A stretch of 58,775 nucleotides of DNA, taken from positions 1 through 58,775 of the forward strand of contig CAJYRQ010000016.1 of the NCBI GenBank assembly GCA_913777465.1, read 5' to 3'. Source of the stretch: an uncultured Chryseobacterium sp. (GTDB taxonomy: Bacteria; Bacteroidota; Bacteroidia; Flavobacteriales; Weeksellaceae). The position numbers and the translations under genes were made by a program. The notes beneath the pieces are model-generated. The model was not told the DNA's origin. It saw nothing but the letters and a program-made list of their open reading frames with translations, and did no database searches. Of the stretch, positions 26,535 to 36,128 are shown piece by piece. Each line of letters starts with the position of its first letter. Positions within the stretch are counted from its first letter, which is position 1.

Positions 26535-27539
26535 TTACGGCTGACCGCTTCCTCCGGCAGCTCCGTAAATGTGCCCGGTAGTAAAGCTGGCATTGTTATC
26601 GGCCAGCTGTACAAAGATAGAAGCCAGTTCAGCAGGCTGTCCCGGTCTTCCCAACGGGGTGTCCTCACCGAATTTCTCAATATTTTCCTGGGTCTGTCCG
26701 CCGCTTACTTCCAGAGCGGTCCATACCGGTCCCGGTGCTACTCCGTTTACCCGGATTCCTTTTGGTCCCAGCTGTTTGGCCAGTGATTTTACATAGCTTG
26801 TGGTTGCCGCTTTGGTCTGGGCATAATCATACAGGTTTTCTGACGGATCGTAAGCCTGAACGGAAGACAGTCCGATGATGGACGATCCCGGTTTCAGGTG
26901 TGGCAAAGCAGCTTTCGTAATCCAGAACGGTGCATAGATATTGGTTTTCATCGTCCTCTCGAATTCTTCAGTACTGATATCCAGAATGGATTCATGCGTT
27001 TTCTGATGTCCTGCATTGTTTACCAGGATATCCAGCCCACCCAATTCCTGAACGGCCTGGGCAATCAGTTTTTTACAGAAATCTTCCGTACGGATGTCTC
27101 CGGGAATGGCCACGGCTTTGCGTCCGGCCTGACGGATCAGTTCAACCACTTCTTTGGCATCCGGCTCCTCTTCAGGAAGATAATTGATGGCCACATCGGC
27201 TCCTTCTCTGGCATAGGCAATGGCAGCTGCACGCCCGATCCCGGAATCTCCTCCGGTAATCAGTGCTTTTCTACCCATCAGCCTGCCTGATCCTACATAG
27301 CTTTTTTCCCCATGATCCGGCACGGGATCCATTTTTCCGGCTAATCCCGGAAACGGCTGAAACTGTCTCTTAAAAGGCGGTCTCGGGTATTTTGTTGTCG
27401 GATCCGTAAGGTTCGGCCCCATTGCAGGGTTTGTTCTCTTGTTTTGGGATTGTGCGAAGGCTCCCGGTGCTACGGCAGCCACTGCGAGCGTGGTTGCGAT
27501 TTTTCCAATGGCATTTCTTCTTGTGATTTCTTTTTCCAT
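26535..27539 (-). CDS. Exported-type SDR oxidoreductase (YhdF/GSP39-like)
   Basis: 334 residues. The N-terminus has a twin-arginine-like signal ('ITRRNAIGKIATTLAVAAVA', cleavage near 'AFAQ'), then the linker 'YPRPPFKRQFQPFPGLAGKMDP' typical of the general-stress SDR group. The cofactor motif is TGGDSGIGRAAA, NNAG follows, and the catalytic Tyr-x3-Lys is in 'YDYAQTKAA'. These enzymes are NAD(P)-dependent; the natural substrate is unknown. A possible Tat route fits folding with cofactor in the cytoplasm before export. It is a single gene with its own terminator. Confidence 0.88.
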   Translation of the reverse strand: MEKEITRRNAIGKIATTLAVAAVAPGAFAQSQNKRTNPAMGPNLTDPTTKYPRPPFKRQFQPFPGLAGKMDPVPDHGEKSYVGSGRLMGRKALITGGDSGIGRAAAIAYAREGADVAINYLPEEEPDAKEVVELIRQAGRKAVAIPGDIRTEDFCKKLIAQAVQELGGLDILVNNAGHQKTHESILDISTEEFERTMKTNIYAPFWITKAALPHLKPGSSIIGLSSVQAYDPSENLYDYAQTKAATTSYVKSLAKQLGPKGIRVNGVAPGPVWTALEVSGGQTQENIEKFGEDTPLGRPGQPAELASIFVQLADNNASFTTGHIYGAAGGSGQP

Positions 27540-28191
27540 TATTTTATATTTTGGTGTGATTGGTTTTTAGAATAAATTTCTGCTCCGTGGCAGGAATAAC
27601 GGTGGTATTTCTGCAAGTATGGGACCACCAGCAAAAAAAATCTGCTTCACATAAAAAATGTGGTACTAAAATTTTATTAAGAGGTAAGTATTCGCCTGTT
27701 TAATTTATATTAACTAACAAGCCAAATGAGGGAAGCCGGATGCTGGAAGTTTTTTCCAATAATGAAATCAAAAGTATTAAAATGAATCTGCGCTTAATAT
27801 GATCGAATTCATGCCATGTGAAGTCTTAATAATGAATAGGTACGAAAACCGGTAAACATCCAAAAGTTTATTTTTGTTTACAAGTCTTCTGTCTAACCTT
27901 TCTCAAAATACAGTTTTTTCTGTATGAATAAGGGGAATCCAAGAAAGGAAACGCAGGCTGATCCGATCAAGCGATGCATCATCTTATGCGCTTAAGCAAT
28001 TGCTTGGCTGTCTTATTCAAAAACAATTGAAATGATTTCCGACTTTTCAAATATGAATTTCAGCTGAATGGTATTATTCAGGTTTTAAGTTTAATAAAAT
28101 TCCGGATCCTTATTTGTTTAAATACATACCACACCTCCAAAGACCGGTATCTCTTGGCAGATTATTTGTTTTTACCAGGAAAATTGTTGTT
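27540..28191. other. Intergenic stretch with sigma-54-like site at its end
   Basis: 652 nt without a convincing gene. Near its right end TGGCAGATTATTTGT (28155-28169) resembles a sigma-54 promoter (-24 TGGCAG, -12 TTGT) about 23 nt before the ATG at 28192. Otherwise I see only AT-rich sequence. Confidence 0.5.
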
Positions 28192-28509
28192 ATGAATAAT
28201 AAAATAAAATTAGCCCTGGGCTTAATCGCAGGAGGATCCCTGATCTATTTCGGGCTTAAAAAAAGAAAAGGGGAAGCAAAAACATTCACTGCACCTGATG
28301 GGAATACTTACGGTGAAAACCAGCTTTACCGGACGTTCGATAACAAAACGTATAAAAACGGGAAGGAAGTCCGTTTCAATATCCCGGAGTCACAGGGTAA
28401 GACCAATGTTTCCAACCATTATGAGCCGAATACCGAAAAACTGACAAAAAATTATCAGGCCGGAAACCAGGGAGTTAACTACCATCAGAAAGGGGTAAGA
28501 CATCACTGA
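28192..28509 (+). CDS. Small membrane-anchored hypothetical protein (105 aa)
   Basis: Start chosen at 28192, preceded by CCAGGA; upstream in-frame codons lack such a signal. A single N-terminal helix ('IKLALGLIAGGSLIYFGL', about 5-22) is followed by 'KKRKGEAK' and a polar domain with 'TAPDGNTYGENQLYRTFDNK', then a His-rich end ('HQKGVRHH'). The topology rule places the basic side in the cytoplasm. No recognised family; it resembles stress-type small membrane proteins only in general layout. A strong terminator follows. Confidence 0.75.
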   Translation: MNNKIKLALGLIAGGSLIYFGLKKRKGEAKTFTAPDGNTYGENQLYRTFDNKTYKNGKEVRFNIPESQGKTNVSNHYEPNTEKLTKNYQAGNQGVNYHQKGVRHH

Positions 28510-28525
28510 TTGTATTAAAATAAAA

Positions 28526-28570
28526 AATCTCCGTTTGTACCTTATGCTGTATAAACGGAATTTTTTTTAT
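28526..28570. terminator. Bidirectional terminator between the 105-aa gene and GH97
   Basis: TCCGTTT (28530-28536) pairs with AAACGGA (28553-28559), followed by eight T residues. The opposite strand also ends in a T-run (GATTTTTTATTTT), serving the convergent GH97 gene. Confidence 0.88.
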
Positions 28571-28576
28571 GTATTC

Positions 28577-30733
28577 TCATTTAACCGGCTTCACAGAAGC
28601 AGCAAACCCGCCGCTTCTCGCCATATTAAAATTAATTTTAGATTTGCTGTTAATCACCTTTCTGTAAATATGGTAACTTTGAGGATTGTTGATATAATCA
28701 GCGTCTTTTCCATCCTGATAAACGGTGGCTTCATATTTTCTTCCTCTGTCAAGAAACGAAAAATCAACGGTGTAAGATCTTTTATTTTCATCGGTAATGC
28801 CACCAATGAACCAGTTATCCGTACCTTTTCCTTTTCGGGCTGTAATAATATAATCTCCCGGTTCGGCAGATAAAATCCGGCTATCCTCCCAATCTGCTGC
28901 GACGTCTTTAATAAACTGAAAAGCATCCATATGCCGCCGGTAATTTTCCGGCAGGTCGGCCGCCATCTGCATCGGCATATACATTACTACATACAGGGCC
29001 AGTTGCTTGGCCAGTGTTGTTTTAACGAAACGTTTGTCGCCCGGGAAATAATAATCCAGCCTTGTCTGGAAAATGCCCGGTGTATAATCCATCGAGCCAC
29101 CCATCCAGCGGGTAAACGGAAGAATGGTCTGGTGATCGGGATTGTTTCCGAGAAAAGCCTCATGCTCCGTTCCGCGTGCCGACTCTGCGGAGACCCAGTT
29201 CGGGTAGGTCCTGCTTTCCCCTCCCGGCCGCACCGATTCATGGGAATTGACCATAATTTGATATTCATTCGCTTTTTCGGCAATCCGGTAAAAATGGTTG
29301 ATCATCCACTGGGAGAAATGATGCTCGCTGCGTGGGATAATATCACCGACATAGCCGGTTTTTACAGCGTCATAACCATATCGATTCATCAGCTGGAAGG
29401 CCCTGTCTGCCCATCGTTCATAATTGGTGGCAGAGCCTGAAGTTTCATGATGCATGATCAGTTTAATGCCTTTGGAATGAGCATAATCATTCAGCATTTT
29501 AATATCAAAATCCGGATAAGGCGTTATAAAATCAAAAACAAATTCTTTGGAATGCCCGATCCAGTCTTCCCAGCCGATATTCCAGCCTTCTACGAGAAGA
29601 CCGTCAAATCCGTTTTCCGCTGCGAAATCGATGTACTCTTTTACCTTGGTATTGTTGGCTCCGTGTCTTCCGTTCGGGGCCAGCTCCTTAAAACCGGTGC
29701 TTCCGATATGAACGTTGGTCTTGGGTTCTCCATAGGCCCACTGGGATTTTCCGATGATCATTTCCCACCAGACGCCCATGTATTTCGTAGGATGAATATA
29801 CGAAGTGTCTTTATACCGCGTGGGCTCGTTCAGGTTAAAAAGCATTTTAGAATCCAGCACCCCTTCCGCCTTTGGAGAAACGATAACAGTTCGCCAGGGG
29901 CTGACGGACGAAGTCTGAATATAACCTTTAGCCCCGTTTTTATCCGGCGTAAGATGGGTTTTAAATTTAAAATTTTTATGGTTGACCTCCAGATTCGATG
30001 CCGGATAATCCAGGACGGCAGCTTCGGCAATATTCACGTACAACGGATTCTTGCCTTCTTTTTTGAGCATCAGCGGTGATTGGACGACATTCCTCACTAA
30101 GGTTTGGGAAGAATGCTTATCGACACCCTGGCTCCATCTGGCAGGAATTTCAGAAATTTTTGATGTCTGGGAAGGATATTCCTGGGAATCGTAGTCGGCC
30201 ACGATCCACCAGGCTTTCATATCCGTAGGAAGGTCGAATTCCGTATCTTCTTCTTTAATAATAAAATAATTCAGGTTTTTCTGTTGGGGGAACTCATACC
30301 GTAATCCAAGACCGTCATTGAACAGCCTGAACCGGATGACGATATGGCGGTCTGTGGAAGCCTGATTCAGTGTAACGGCAAGCTCGTTGTAACGGTTTAT
30401 GTAATTTTTCTTTTCCCCCAGCACGGGCTGCCAGGTTTCATTTTTAGAATCCCGCTTTTCAGCGGTTTTCGTGAATCCGCTGTTTAAATCGTATTTCAGC
30501 TCCTGCGGCTTTGCAATTTCAGAAAATTTTATCGTATTGTTGCTGAATAACCTCAACCCAAGTCTGGAATCTTCAATCACCTCGGTTCCGTTATAAGAAA
30601 GATGATAATAGGGAATACCCTGTTTCAGCTGAAAATACATTTCAAACTTTCCGTCGGGTGATTTAAGGGATTGTGCATAGCTGAATACACAGAATACCGG
30701 AAGCAGAAGTACTCCCATGATGCGATTTTTCAT
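28577..30733 (-). CDS. GH97 alpha-glucosidase, SusB-like
   Basis: 718 residues with a signal peptide ending at 'FSYAQ' (21). N-terminal beta-sandwich, central (beta/alpha)8 barrel and C-terminal beta domain. Residues that match the SusB catalytic and calcium set with a constant offset of nine are Glu185, Glu382 ('VEGWN'), Glu430 ('HHETS'), Glu499 ('NSHES') and Glu523 ('RGTEHE'). This is the inverting subgroup; the Asp nucleophile of retaining GH97 alpha-galactosidases is absent ('AVKTGYVG'). It should hydrolyse alpha-glucosides in the periplasm. It stands apart from any sus-type operon. Spacing to the sensor kinase gene upstream is 85 nt. Confidence 0.93.
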   Translation of the reverse strand: MKNRIMGVLLLPVFCVFSYAQSLKSPDGKFEMYFQLKQGIPYYHLSYNGTEVIEDSRLGLRLFSNNTIKFSEIAKPQELKYDLNSGFTKTAEKRDSKNETWQPVLGEKKNYINRYNELAVTLNQASTDRHIVIRFRLFNDGLGLRYEFPQQKNLNYFIIKEEDTEFDLPTDMKAWWIVADYDSQEYPSQTSKISEIPARWSQGVDKHSSQTLVRNVVQSPLMLKKEGKNPLYVNIAEAAVLDYPASNLEVNHKNFKFKTHLTPDKNGAKGYIQTSSVSPWRTVIVSPKAEGVLDSKMLFNLNEPTRYKDTSYIHPTKYMGVWWEMIIGKSQWAYGEPKTNVHIGSTGFKELAPNGRHGANNTKVKEYIDFAAENGFDGLLVEGWNIGWEDWIGHSKEFVFDFITPYPDFDIKMLNDYAHSKGIKLIMHHETSGSATNYERWADRAFQLMNRYGYDAVKTGYVGDIIPRSEHHFSQWMINHFYRIAEKANEYQIMVNSHESVRPGGESRTYPNWVSAESARGTEHEAFLGNNPDHQTILPFTRWMGGSMDYTPGIFQTRLDYYFPGDKRFVKTTLAKQLALYVVMYMPMQMAADLPENYRRHMDAFQFIKDVAADWEDSRILSAEPGDYIITARKGKGTDNWFIGGITDENKRSYTVDFSFLDRGRKYEATVYQDGKDADYINNPQSYHIYRKVINSKSKINFNMARSGGFAASVKPVK

Positions 30734-30818
30734 ATTGGAGATTTGGTCCTTTAAAAATAGCTAAAGTTGACCGGACTGCCATGCTTTGAGGGAGGTGAAT
30801 TTTATGGAAATGCGGATA

Positions 30819-32852
30819 TTAATCCGCAGCTGATGAAATCCTGCCGGCTTTTTTCTTTGGAATGGTGAACCAAAACGTACTTCCTTCGCCGATTTTGCTG
30901 GTTACGCCTATCTTTCCTGAATGTTTTTTAATGATTTCCGAACAAATATAAAGCCCCAGCCCCAGCCCGGAATACGATTTGCCAATATATTCCGCTCTAT
31001 AATACCGGTCGAAAAGATGGGGAATAACCGCTTCAGGAATTCCCTGCCCGAAATCGCGGACCGACACTTTTACATGATCGGCATCAGCTTCCGTAAAAAT
31101 ATGTATTTCATTTGAACCTTTGGCATATTTTACGGCGTTGTTTACGAGGTTGATAACAACCTGCTCGATCCGGTGTTCATCGGCGTAGATTTCCAGCGAT
31201 TCATCCCCTTTCAGAACCAGCTTGTGCTTTCCTTCCAGCCGTATATGATGGCAGCTTTTACCGAGCATGTCATGGAGGTTGAAAGTATGGTATTCAAGCA
31301 TCAGCTGGTCCTGCCCCAGCCGGCTCATATTTAATAAATCATCAATCAGGACGCACATTTTCTCGATCCCCTTATCCGATTGCTCAATAAGCCGGATATG
31401 CGTCTGTGAGTAAGGTTTTTCCTTGATCCGGTTCAGAAGCTGTATGGATGCCCTTACGGCGGTGAGCGGAGTTTTCAGTTCATGACTGGCCACACTTAAA
31501 AAATCGTCTTTTCGCTGCTCGGCAAGCTTCTTGTCCGTAATATCGGCATTCATCCCAACCATCCGGTCGGCGATTCCTTCTTCATTGAATCTCGGCCTTC
31601 CGTGGGCCTGGATCCAGTGGATGGAACCGTCTTTCCATTTTACCGGATATTCGGCTTTGTAGACTTCATTGGTTTTAATGGACTCTTTTACGAGATCTTT
31701 AATACGCCTTCTGTGTTCCGGCAGGATGGACTGATATAAATCCAGATAGCTGAATTCATCTTCCGTCCGGTAGCCGTAGTTGTATTTGAACTGATTGGTG
31801 CTGTCCATGCTTCCGGTAGAAAGATTGATTTCCGTAGAACCCAGACGGCCCGCATCCAGCGCAATTTCAAGTCGGTTTTTAATTTCCACAATGGATTCCC
31901 TGGCTTTTACTTGTTCCGTAACATCGGTGGCGACAACAAGAATGGAAGCTGTTGCCTGGTGCTCATCAAAGATCGGCTGATAGACGAAATTGAGGTAACA
32001 TTCGATAAGTTCACCGTCTTTTTCCAGCATGATTTTCAGCTCTTTCCCGTAATAAGGTTTTCCGGTAGCGTACACCTCCTTCAGAATATCGATAAAAGGC
32101 TGATTCTTCAGTTCGGGAAGTGCTTCAGATAATGGCATACCCACCACCGATCGGTCTTTGTTCCAGATGTGGAGCGCCTTGTCGTTTACAATATCCACTT
32201 CAAAGTTTTCTCCCCGTAAAGAGGCCATGGCTACGGGTGATTTTTCAACCAGTATCTTAAAACGTTTTTCATTTTCCGCCAGGGTATGGTTGGCCGTAAG
32301 CAGTGCTTTTTTTATTTTTAAAAGTTCGTTGTTCGCAGCAAAAAGTTCTTCATGCTTGGAAATAAGGTCTTCATTTGTAACCAGATACTCTTCGTTTAGT
32401 GCAGAAAGATCATCGATGAGCTTCTGTTCCGACCGGGATTTTTCTTCTACCAGCTTTAAAGCTTCTTTCCTTTCCGTAACTTCAGAAGCCGTATGCAGAA
32501 TGTACCGTGTTTTTCCGTCGGGTCCTAAAATGGCCTTGTATTCAAAATCAAAATAAAATTTTTCCGGAAAGCCATTAGTCAGCAGGACCGCAGGATAATC
32601 TTTTGCAATAAACGTTTCTCCCGAAAGCCATACATTTCTTAAGATCTCAAAAAAAGGCTGCCCTTCCAGTTCAGGCAATGCAGAACAAAAATCTTTTCCG
32701 ATGATTGTTTGGTCTTTCCCCCAGAATTTCAGCATTGCCTCATTAGCACTCAGGATCTTTACATCTTCATCTTTATATACTGCAGTCGCATTAGGAGAGT
32801 AAAATAGTACGGACAACAGTTCTTCTGCCTGGATCTGGTTGGGGGAATTCAT
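30819..32852 (-). CDS. Triple-PAS sensor histidine kinase
   Basis: 677 residues from the ATG at 32852 ('MNSPNQIQAEELLSVLF'); an extra 14 in-frame codons upstream look non-coding. PAS domains at about 8-128, 196-313 and 323-440, with a coiled segment at 125-195 between the first two. HisKA holds phospho-acceptor His457 ('SVASHELKTPLTAV'); the HATPase domain has the N box ('NLVNNAVKYA'), 'DFGQGIPE' and 'GLGLGLYI'. No membrane segment or receiver domain, so it is a cytosolic sensor (redox, ligand or light through PAS cofactor) signalling to an unlinked regulator. No response regulator is adjacent. Confidence 0.92.
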   Translation of the reverse strand: MNSPNQIQAEELLSVLFYSPNATAVYKDEDVKILSANEAMLKFWGKDQTIIGKDFCSALPELEGQPFFEILRNVWLSGETFIAKDYPAVLLTNGFPEKFYFDFEYKAILGPDGKTRYILHTASEVTERKEALKLVEEKSRSEQKLIDDLSALNEEYLVTNEDLISKHEELFAANNELLKIKKALLTANHTLAENEKRFKILVEKSPVAMASLRGENFEVDIVNDKALHIWNKDRSVVGMPLSEALPELKNQPFIDILKEVYATGKPYYGKELKIMLEKDGELIECYLNFVYQPIFDEHQATASILVVATDVTEQVKARESIVEIKNRLEIALDAGRLGSTEINLSTGSMDSTNQFKYNYGYRTEDEFSYLDLYQSILPEHRRRIKDLVKESIKTNEVYKAEYPVKWKDGSIHWIQAHGRPRFNEEGIADRMVGMNADITDKKLAEQRKDDFLSVASHELKTPLTAVRASIQLLNRIKEKPYSQTHIRLIEQSDKGIEKMCVLIDDLLNMSRLGQDQLMLEYHTFNLHDMLGKSCHHIRLEGKHKLVLKGDESLEIYADEHRIEQVVINLVNNAVKYAKGSNEIHIFTEADADHVKVSVRDFGQGIPEAVIPHLFDRYYRAEYIGKSYSGLGLGLYICSEIIKKHSGKIGVTSKIGEGSTFWFTIPKKKAGRISSAAD

Positions 32853-32993
32853 AATTTTATTTAATCGCTTCAAAGATAACCATAAAAATATCATACCACA
32901 TTTAATGCAACAATAGATTTTAATTCATTTTTAAATTTATTAAATCTCTTACCGGACAGGGATAATCAGCAGGTTAAAAATCGCAATCCATCC

Positions 32994-33009
32994 TGACAGG
33001 CACCTGTCA
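32994..33009. promoter_or_regulatory. Palindromic operator candidate, TGACAGG-N2-CCTGTCA
   Basis: A perfect 16-bp dyad (TGACAGG, CA, CCTGTCA) lies 11 nt upstream of the -7 element TATTTTTG, where the -33 element would be expected. That placement suits a repressor or MarR/TetR-like site controlling the VOC gene. The regulator is not in the window. Confidence 0.55.
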
Positions 33010-33020
33010 CACTACCTGCT

Positions 33021-33028
33021 TATTTTTG
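33021..33028 (+). promoter_or_regulatory. Putative -7 element of the VOC gene
   Basis: TATTTTTG fits TAnnTTTG and lies 24 nt before the ATG at 33053, directly downstream of the palindrome. Confidence 0.5.
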
Positions 33029-33052
33029 CCTGATAATTTTAAAAATAAAAAA

Positions 33053-33457
33053 ATGAAATTAGTTTCCTTACGCGTAATTACAGCCGATACCGAAAACCTG
33101 ACAAATTTTTATGAAAAAGTAACCGGTATTGAAGCAATCCGCTATACCGAAGATTTTGCCGAGATCAAAACACCTGTGGCAACCCTTGCGATCGGAAGTA
33201 CCCGAACCCTGCTATTATTCGGCGGCGAAGATATCGCGAGCCCCGCAGAAAACCGTACGGCCATCATCGAATTCCTGGTGGATGATGTTGATGAAGTATA
33301 TGAGCGCCTGAAAAATAACGGATCAATTCCGGTTATTCAGGAACCCACAACCATGCCCTGGGGAAACCGTTCGCTTCTTTTCAGGGATCCTGATGGAAAT
33401 CTGGTGAATTTTTTTACCCCGGTTTCACAAGAAACTGCGGATAAATTCAGGGCGTAA
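33053..33457 (+). CDS. VOC family protein (glyoxalase-like)
   Basis: 134 residues from the ATG at 33053; the in-frame TTG at 33026 lies in the promoter and is rejected. Two VOC half-modules: 'KLVSLRVITADTENLTNFYEKV' at the N-terminus and 'RSLLFRDPDGNLVNFFTPV' at the C-terminus, where 'DPDGNLV' is the usual last strand. A Glu ligand is replaced by Asn in that strand, so the metal site may be altered. Members include dioxygenases, glyoxalases and drug-binding proteins; this one is not further classified. It is a single gene with an upstream palindrome, suggesting ligand-controlled expression. Confidence 0.88.
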   Translation: MKLVSLRVITADTENLTNFYEKVTGIEAIRYTEDFAEIKTPVATLAIGSTRTLLLFGGEDIASPAENRTAIIEFLVDDVDEVYERLKNNGSIPVIQEPTTMPWGNRSLLFRDPDGNLVNFFTPVSQETADKFRA

Positions 33458-33786
33458 CTTTTAAAAATGGAAATCGGATGATTCGGCTGAAAGATGGTTG
33501 CTAAATTTTTTTTACTCACAGCCATAGCCCTAAAATCCTGATCTACCACCTGTTTTTCAGAGACTTTAAACATTAAGAGTTGATGAGGTATTCAGAAAAC
33601 CGAAGGTAAGCTTTGCTTTAAGCTTCTTGATGAACAAAAATGTTTGATTTTTCTTAATCAAATTTTAATTCCCTCATATCTCTTAATGATCCAAACTGCG
33701 TGACCACCTATTGTACTTTAATGTGATGAAATAAATTCAAAATGTTCCGATTCACGTTAATTTTCAGCATATAATTGAATGTGACA
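33458..33786. other. Intergenic stretch, nothing notable
   Basis: About 330 nt between convergent genes. I see no supported gene, repeat or promoter here. Confidence 0.5.
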
Positions 33787-33824
33787 TAAAAAGGGCCGCT
33801 TATCTTGTGATAGCAGCCTTTTTA
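33787..33824 (-). terminator. Terminator of the sugar-phosphate operon
   Basis: On the minus strand AAAAAGGCTGCTATCAC can pair with GATAAGCGGCCCTTTTT around a short loop with a few mismatches, ending in a T-run. It lies just past the galT stop codon. Confidence 0.7.
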
Positions 33825-33826
33825 TT

Positions 33827-34900
33827 TTATTTGCTTTTGTAATGCACCACCGAAAGACCTTTCAGTATATCTGCGCTCTGTTCCGGCGTGATATCCCGTT
33901 GCGGTTCGGCCAGCATTTCGTAGCCGACCATAAATTTTTTCACCTCGGCATTCCGCAGCAGCGGCGGATAAAAATGCATGTGGAAATGCCATTCCGGATG
34001 CGGTTTACCGTCGGTCGGCGACTGGTGGATTCCGGCTGAATAAGGAAATGACATTTCAAAAAGATTATCGTATTTGGCCGTTAAATCCCTGATCATTGAG
34101 GCCAGGGAACGTTTTTCGGTTTCGGAAAAGTGCAGGAGATCCTCAATTTTCCTTTTGCTCACAATCATCGTTTCATAGGGCCAGACTGCCCAGAAGGGCA
34201 CAACGGCTACAAAATCTTCGTTTTCCAGGATGATTCTTTCATTGGCTTCGAGTTCTTTTTCAACATAATCCTCCAACATCGAGGTTCCGTTTTTCTCAAA
34301 GTATTTCTTCAGGTTTTCCTGCGTCCTTAAGACGATGGAAGGAATGGAAGATTGCGCCCAGATCTGCCCATGCGGATGCGGGTTGCTGCAGCCCATCATC
34401 TGTCCTTTGTTCTCAAAAATCTGAACATGATTGATGTAGTCCAGGCTTCCCAGCTCTTCATATTGCTGCTGCCAGACATCGACTACTTTTTTGATGTCGT
34501 CCGTTTTCATTTCGGGCAATGTGAGGCTGTGGTTTTCTGAAAAACAGATCACCCGGTTGACGCCCCGTTCCGGCTGTAAAGTAAAGAAACCCGAGGATTC
34601 AACGGAAGACTCCACTTCCTCTTTCATCAGCGAACCGAAATCATTATTAAAAACGTAGACGCCTTTGTATCCGGAATTCCTTTCGCCATTGACGCGGACG
34701 TTCCCCGGACACAGGTAGCAGTTTTCATCGTGATCCGGAAGTTTTTCCTCCGTTCTTTTTTCGGTCTGTCCCTGCCACGGCCGGTTGGCCCGTTGCGGAG
34801 ACACCAGGATCCATTCGTCCAAAAGCGGATTGTACCTTCTGTGCGGATGCTGTTTCTGGTTAAAGGACGAGTTCATTTCTTTTGTATTCATTAATTCCAT
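33827..34900 (-). CDS. galT: Galactose-1-phosphate uridylyltransferase
   Basis: 357 residues. The zinc-binding 'CYLCPGN' and the HIT-like active site 'NPHPHGQIW' (nucleophile His in HPH) are clear; 'FHMHFYPPLLR' near the C-terminus supplies further ligands. It transfers UMP from UDP-glucose to galactose-1-phosphate in the Leloir pathway. ATG codons at 34900, 34891 and 34876 are all possible; each overlaps the galK 3' end, so translational coupling with galK is certain. The last gene of the minus-strand operon. Confidence 0.96.
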   Translation of the reverse strand: MELMNTKEMNSSFNQKQHPHRRYNPLLDEWILVSPQRANRPWQGQTEKRTEEKLPDHDENCYLCPGNVRVNGERNSGYKGVYVFNNDFGSLMKEEVESSVESSGFFTLQPERGVNRVICFSENHSLTLPEMKTDDIKKVVDVWQQQYEELGSLDYINHVQIFENKGQMMGCSNPHPHGQIWAQSSIPSIVLRTQENLKKYFEKNGTSMLEDYVEKELEANERIILENEDFVAVVPFWAVWPYETMIVSKRKIEDLLHFSETEKRSLASMIRDLTAKYDNLFEMSFPYSAGIHQSPTDGKPHPEWHFHMHFYPPLLRNAEVKKFMVGYEMLAEPQRDITPEQSADILKGLSVVHYKSK

Positions 34901-36047
34901 CCGATATTTTTACCCGGTATACTTTCATTTCGATGCCGAAAGCAGCTTTGTAGTCAGCCGCTATGTTTTCGATTACTTCATCTACATTTTCATTTTTTAT
35001 AAGATTAATGCTGCATCCGCCGAAGCCGCCGCCCATCATTCTTGATCCCGAAACACCGTTTTGTTTTAAAGTTTCCCCAACCATAAAATCAAGCTCTTCA
35101 CAGCTTACTTCAAACCCGGTGGAAAGGCCGGTATGGGTTTCATTCAGGAGTTTTCCAAGGTATTCCGCATGGCCGTCGGATAAAGCTTTTGCAGCTTCTT
35201 CCACCCTTTTGATTTCTTTTAAAAGGTAAAAACACCTTTTAAAGGAAGTCTCGCCCATTTCCGATCTCGTTTCGTCCAGCATTTCAAAACTGAAATCCCT
35301 GAATTTCTGTACGGCAGGAAACTTTTCCCACAACACTTTTTTTCCGCGGTCCACCTCTTTCCGCCGGTCGTTGTAGCCGGAAGTCAGGTGCGTATGTTTC
35401 ACGCAGCTGTCGAAAAGAACGAGGCTGTATCCTTCCAGATTGGCTTCAAAATACTGATGCTCCAGTGAATGGCAGTCCAGCATAATTACCTGATGTTCTT
35501 TTCCGAAAACGGAAGAAAACTGGTCCATAATACCGCAGTTTACGCCAACGAAAGTATGTTCAGCTTTCTGGCCGATCAGCGCCAGCTCTTTTTTGGTTAG
35601 ATTCAAATTAAAAAGCGCATTGAGGATGTAAGCAAACCCGCATTCCAGAGCTGCTGAAGAAGACAATCCTGAACCCATAGGAATGGTGCTGCTGAAAGCA
35701 ACCTGCAAACCGCCAATGTCTTTGCCCGATTCCTGGATGGCATTGAATACACCTAAGAGGTAATTGGCCCAGGTCTGTGAAACCGGAGCTTGTTTTTCAT
35801 TGACCTTAAAGCTGAAAGACTCGTTAAAATCTTTAGCGAAAAAGGTGCAGGTTCCGGAATCTTCCGTCTGCTTCACGGCAAAACAGATGTACTTGTCGAT
35901 CGCTGCCGGCAGTACAAAGCCATCGCTGTAGTCTACATGTTCACCGATGATGTTGATCCTACCCGGAGCGAGGAAAATACGTTCCGGTTCCGATTGAAAT
36001 GCCGACCGGAATGCTTCCGAAGTGTCGTTGATTAATTGTTCCTGCAT
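34860..36047 (-). CDS. galK: Galactokinase
   Basis: 395 residues of the GHMP kinase family. 'APGRINIIGEHVDYSDGFVLPAAID' is the galactokinase signature, 'MGSGLSSSAALECG' the ATP-binding loop and 'SRMMGGGFGGCSI' the third GHMP motif. It phosphorylates galactose at C1. It overlaps galT at its 3' end and follows the Gfo/Idh gene by 81 nt. Arabinogalactan or galactosylated xylan would supply the galactose. Confidence 0.97.
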   Translation of the reverse strand: MQEQLINDTSEAFRSAFQSEPERIFLAPGRINIIGEHVDYSDGFVLPAAIDKYICFAVKQTEDSGTCTFFAKDFNESFSFKVNEKQAPVSQTWANYLLGVFNAIQESGKDIGGLQVAFSSTIPMGSGLSSSAALECGFAYILNALFNLNLTKKELALIGQKAEHTFVGVNCGIMDQFSSVFGKEHQVIMLDCHSLEHQYFEANLEGYSLVLFDSCVKHTHLTSGYNDRRKEVDRGKKVLWEKFPAVQKFRDFSFEMLDETRSEMGETSFKRCFYLLKEIKRVEEAAKALSDGHAEYLGKLLNETHTGLSTGFEVSCEELDFMVGETLKQNGVSGSRMMGGGFGGCSINLIKNENVDEVIENIAADYKAAFGIEMKVYRVKISDGINEYKRNELVL

Positions 36048-36128
36048 AGAACTGCAAATATATTTTGGATAAAAAATTTAAGTTTTAAATAAAGGCTAAA
36101 GTTAACCATTTCCGTGCAATTGAGAGCG

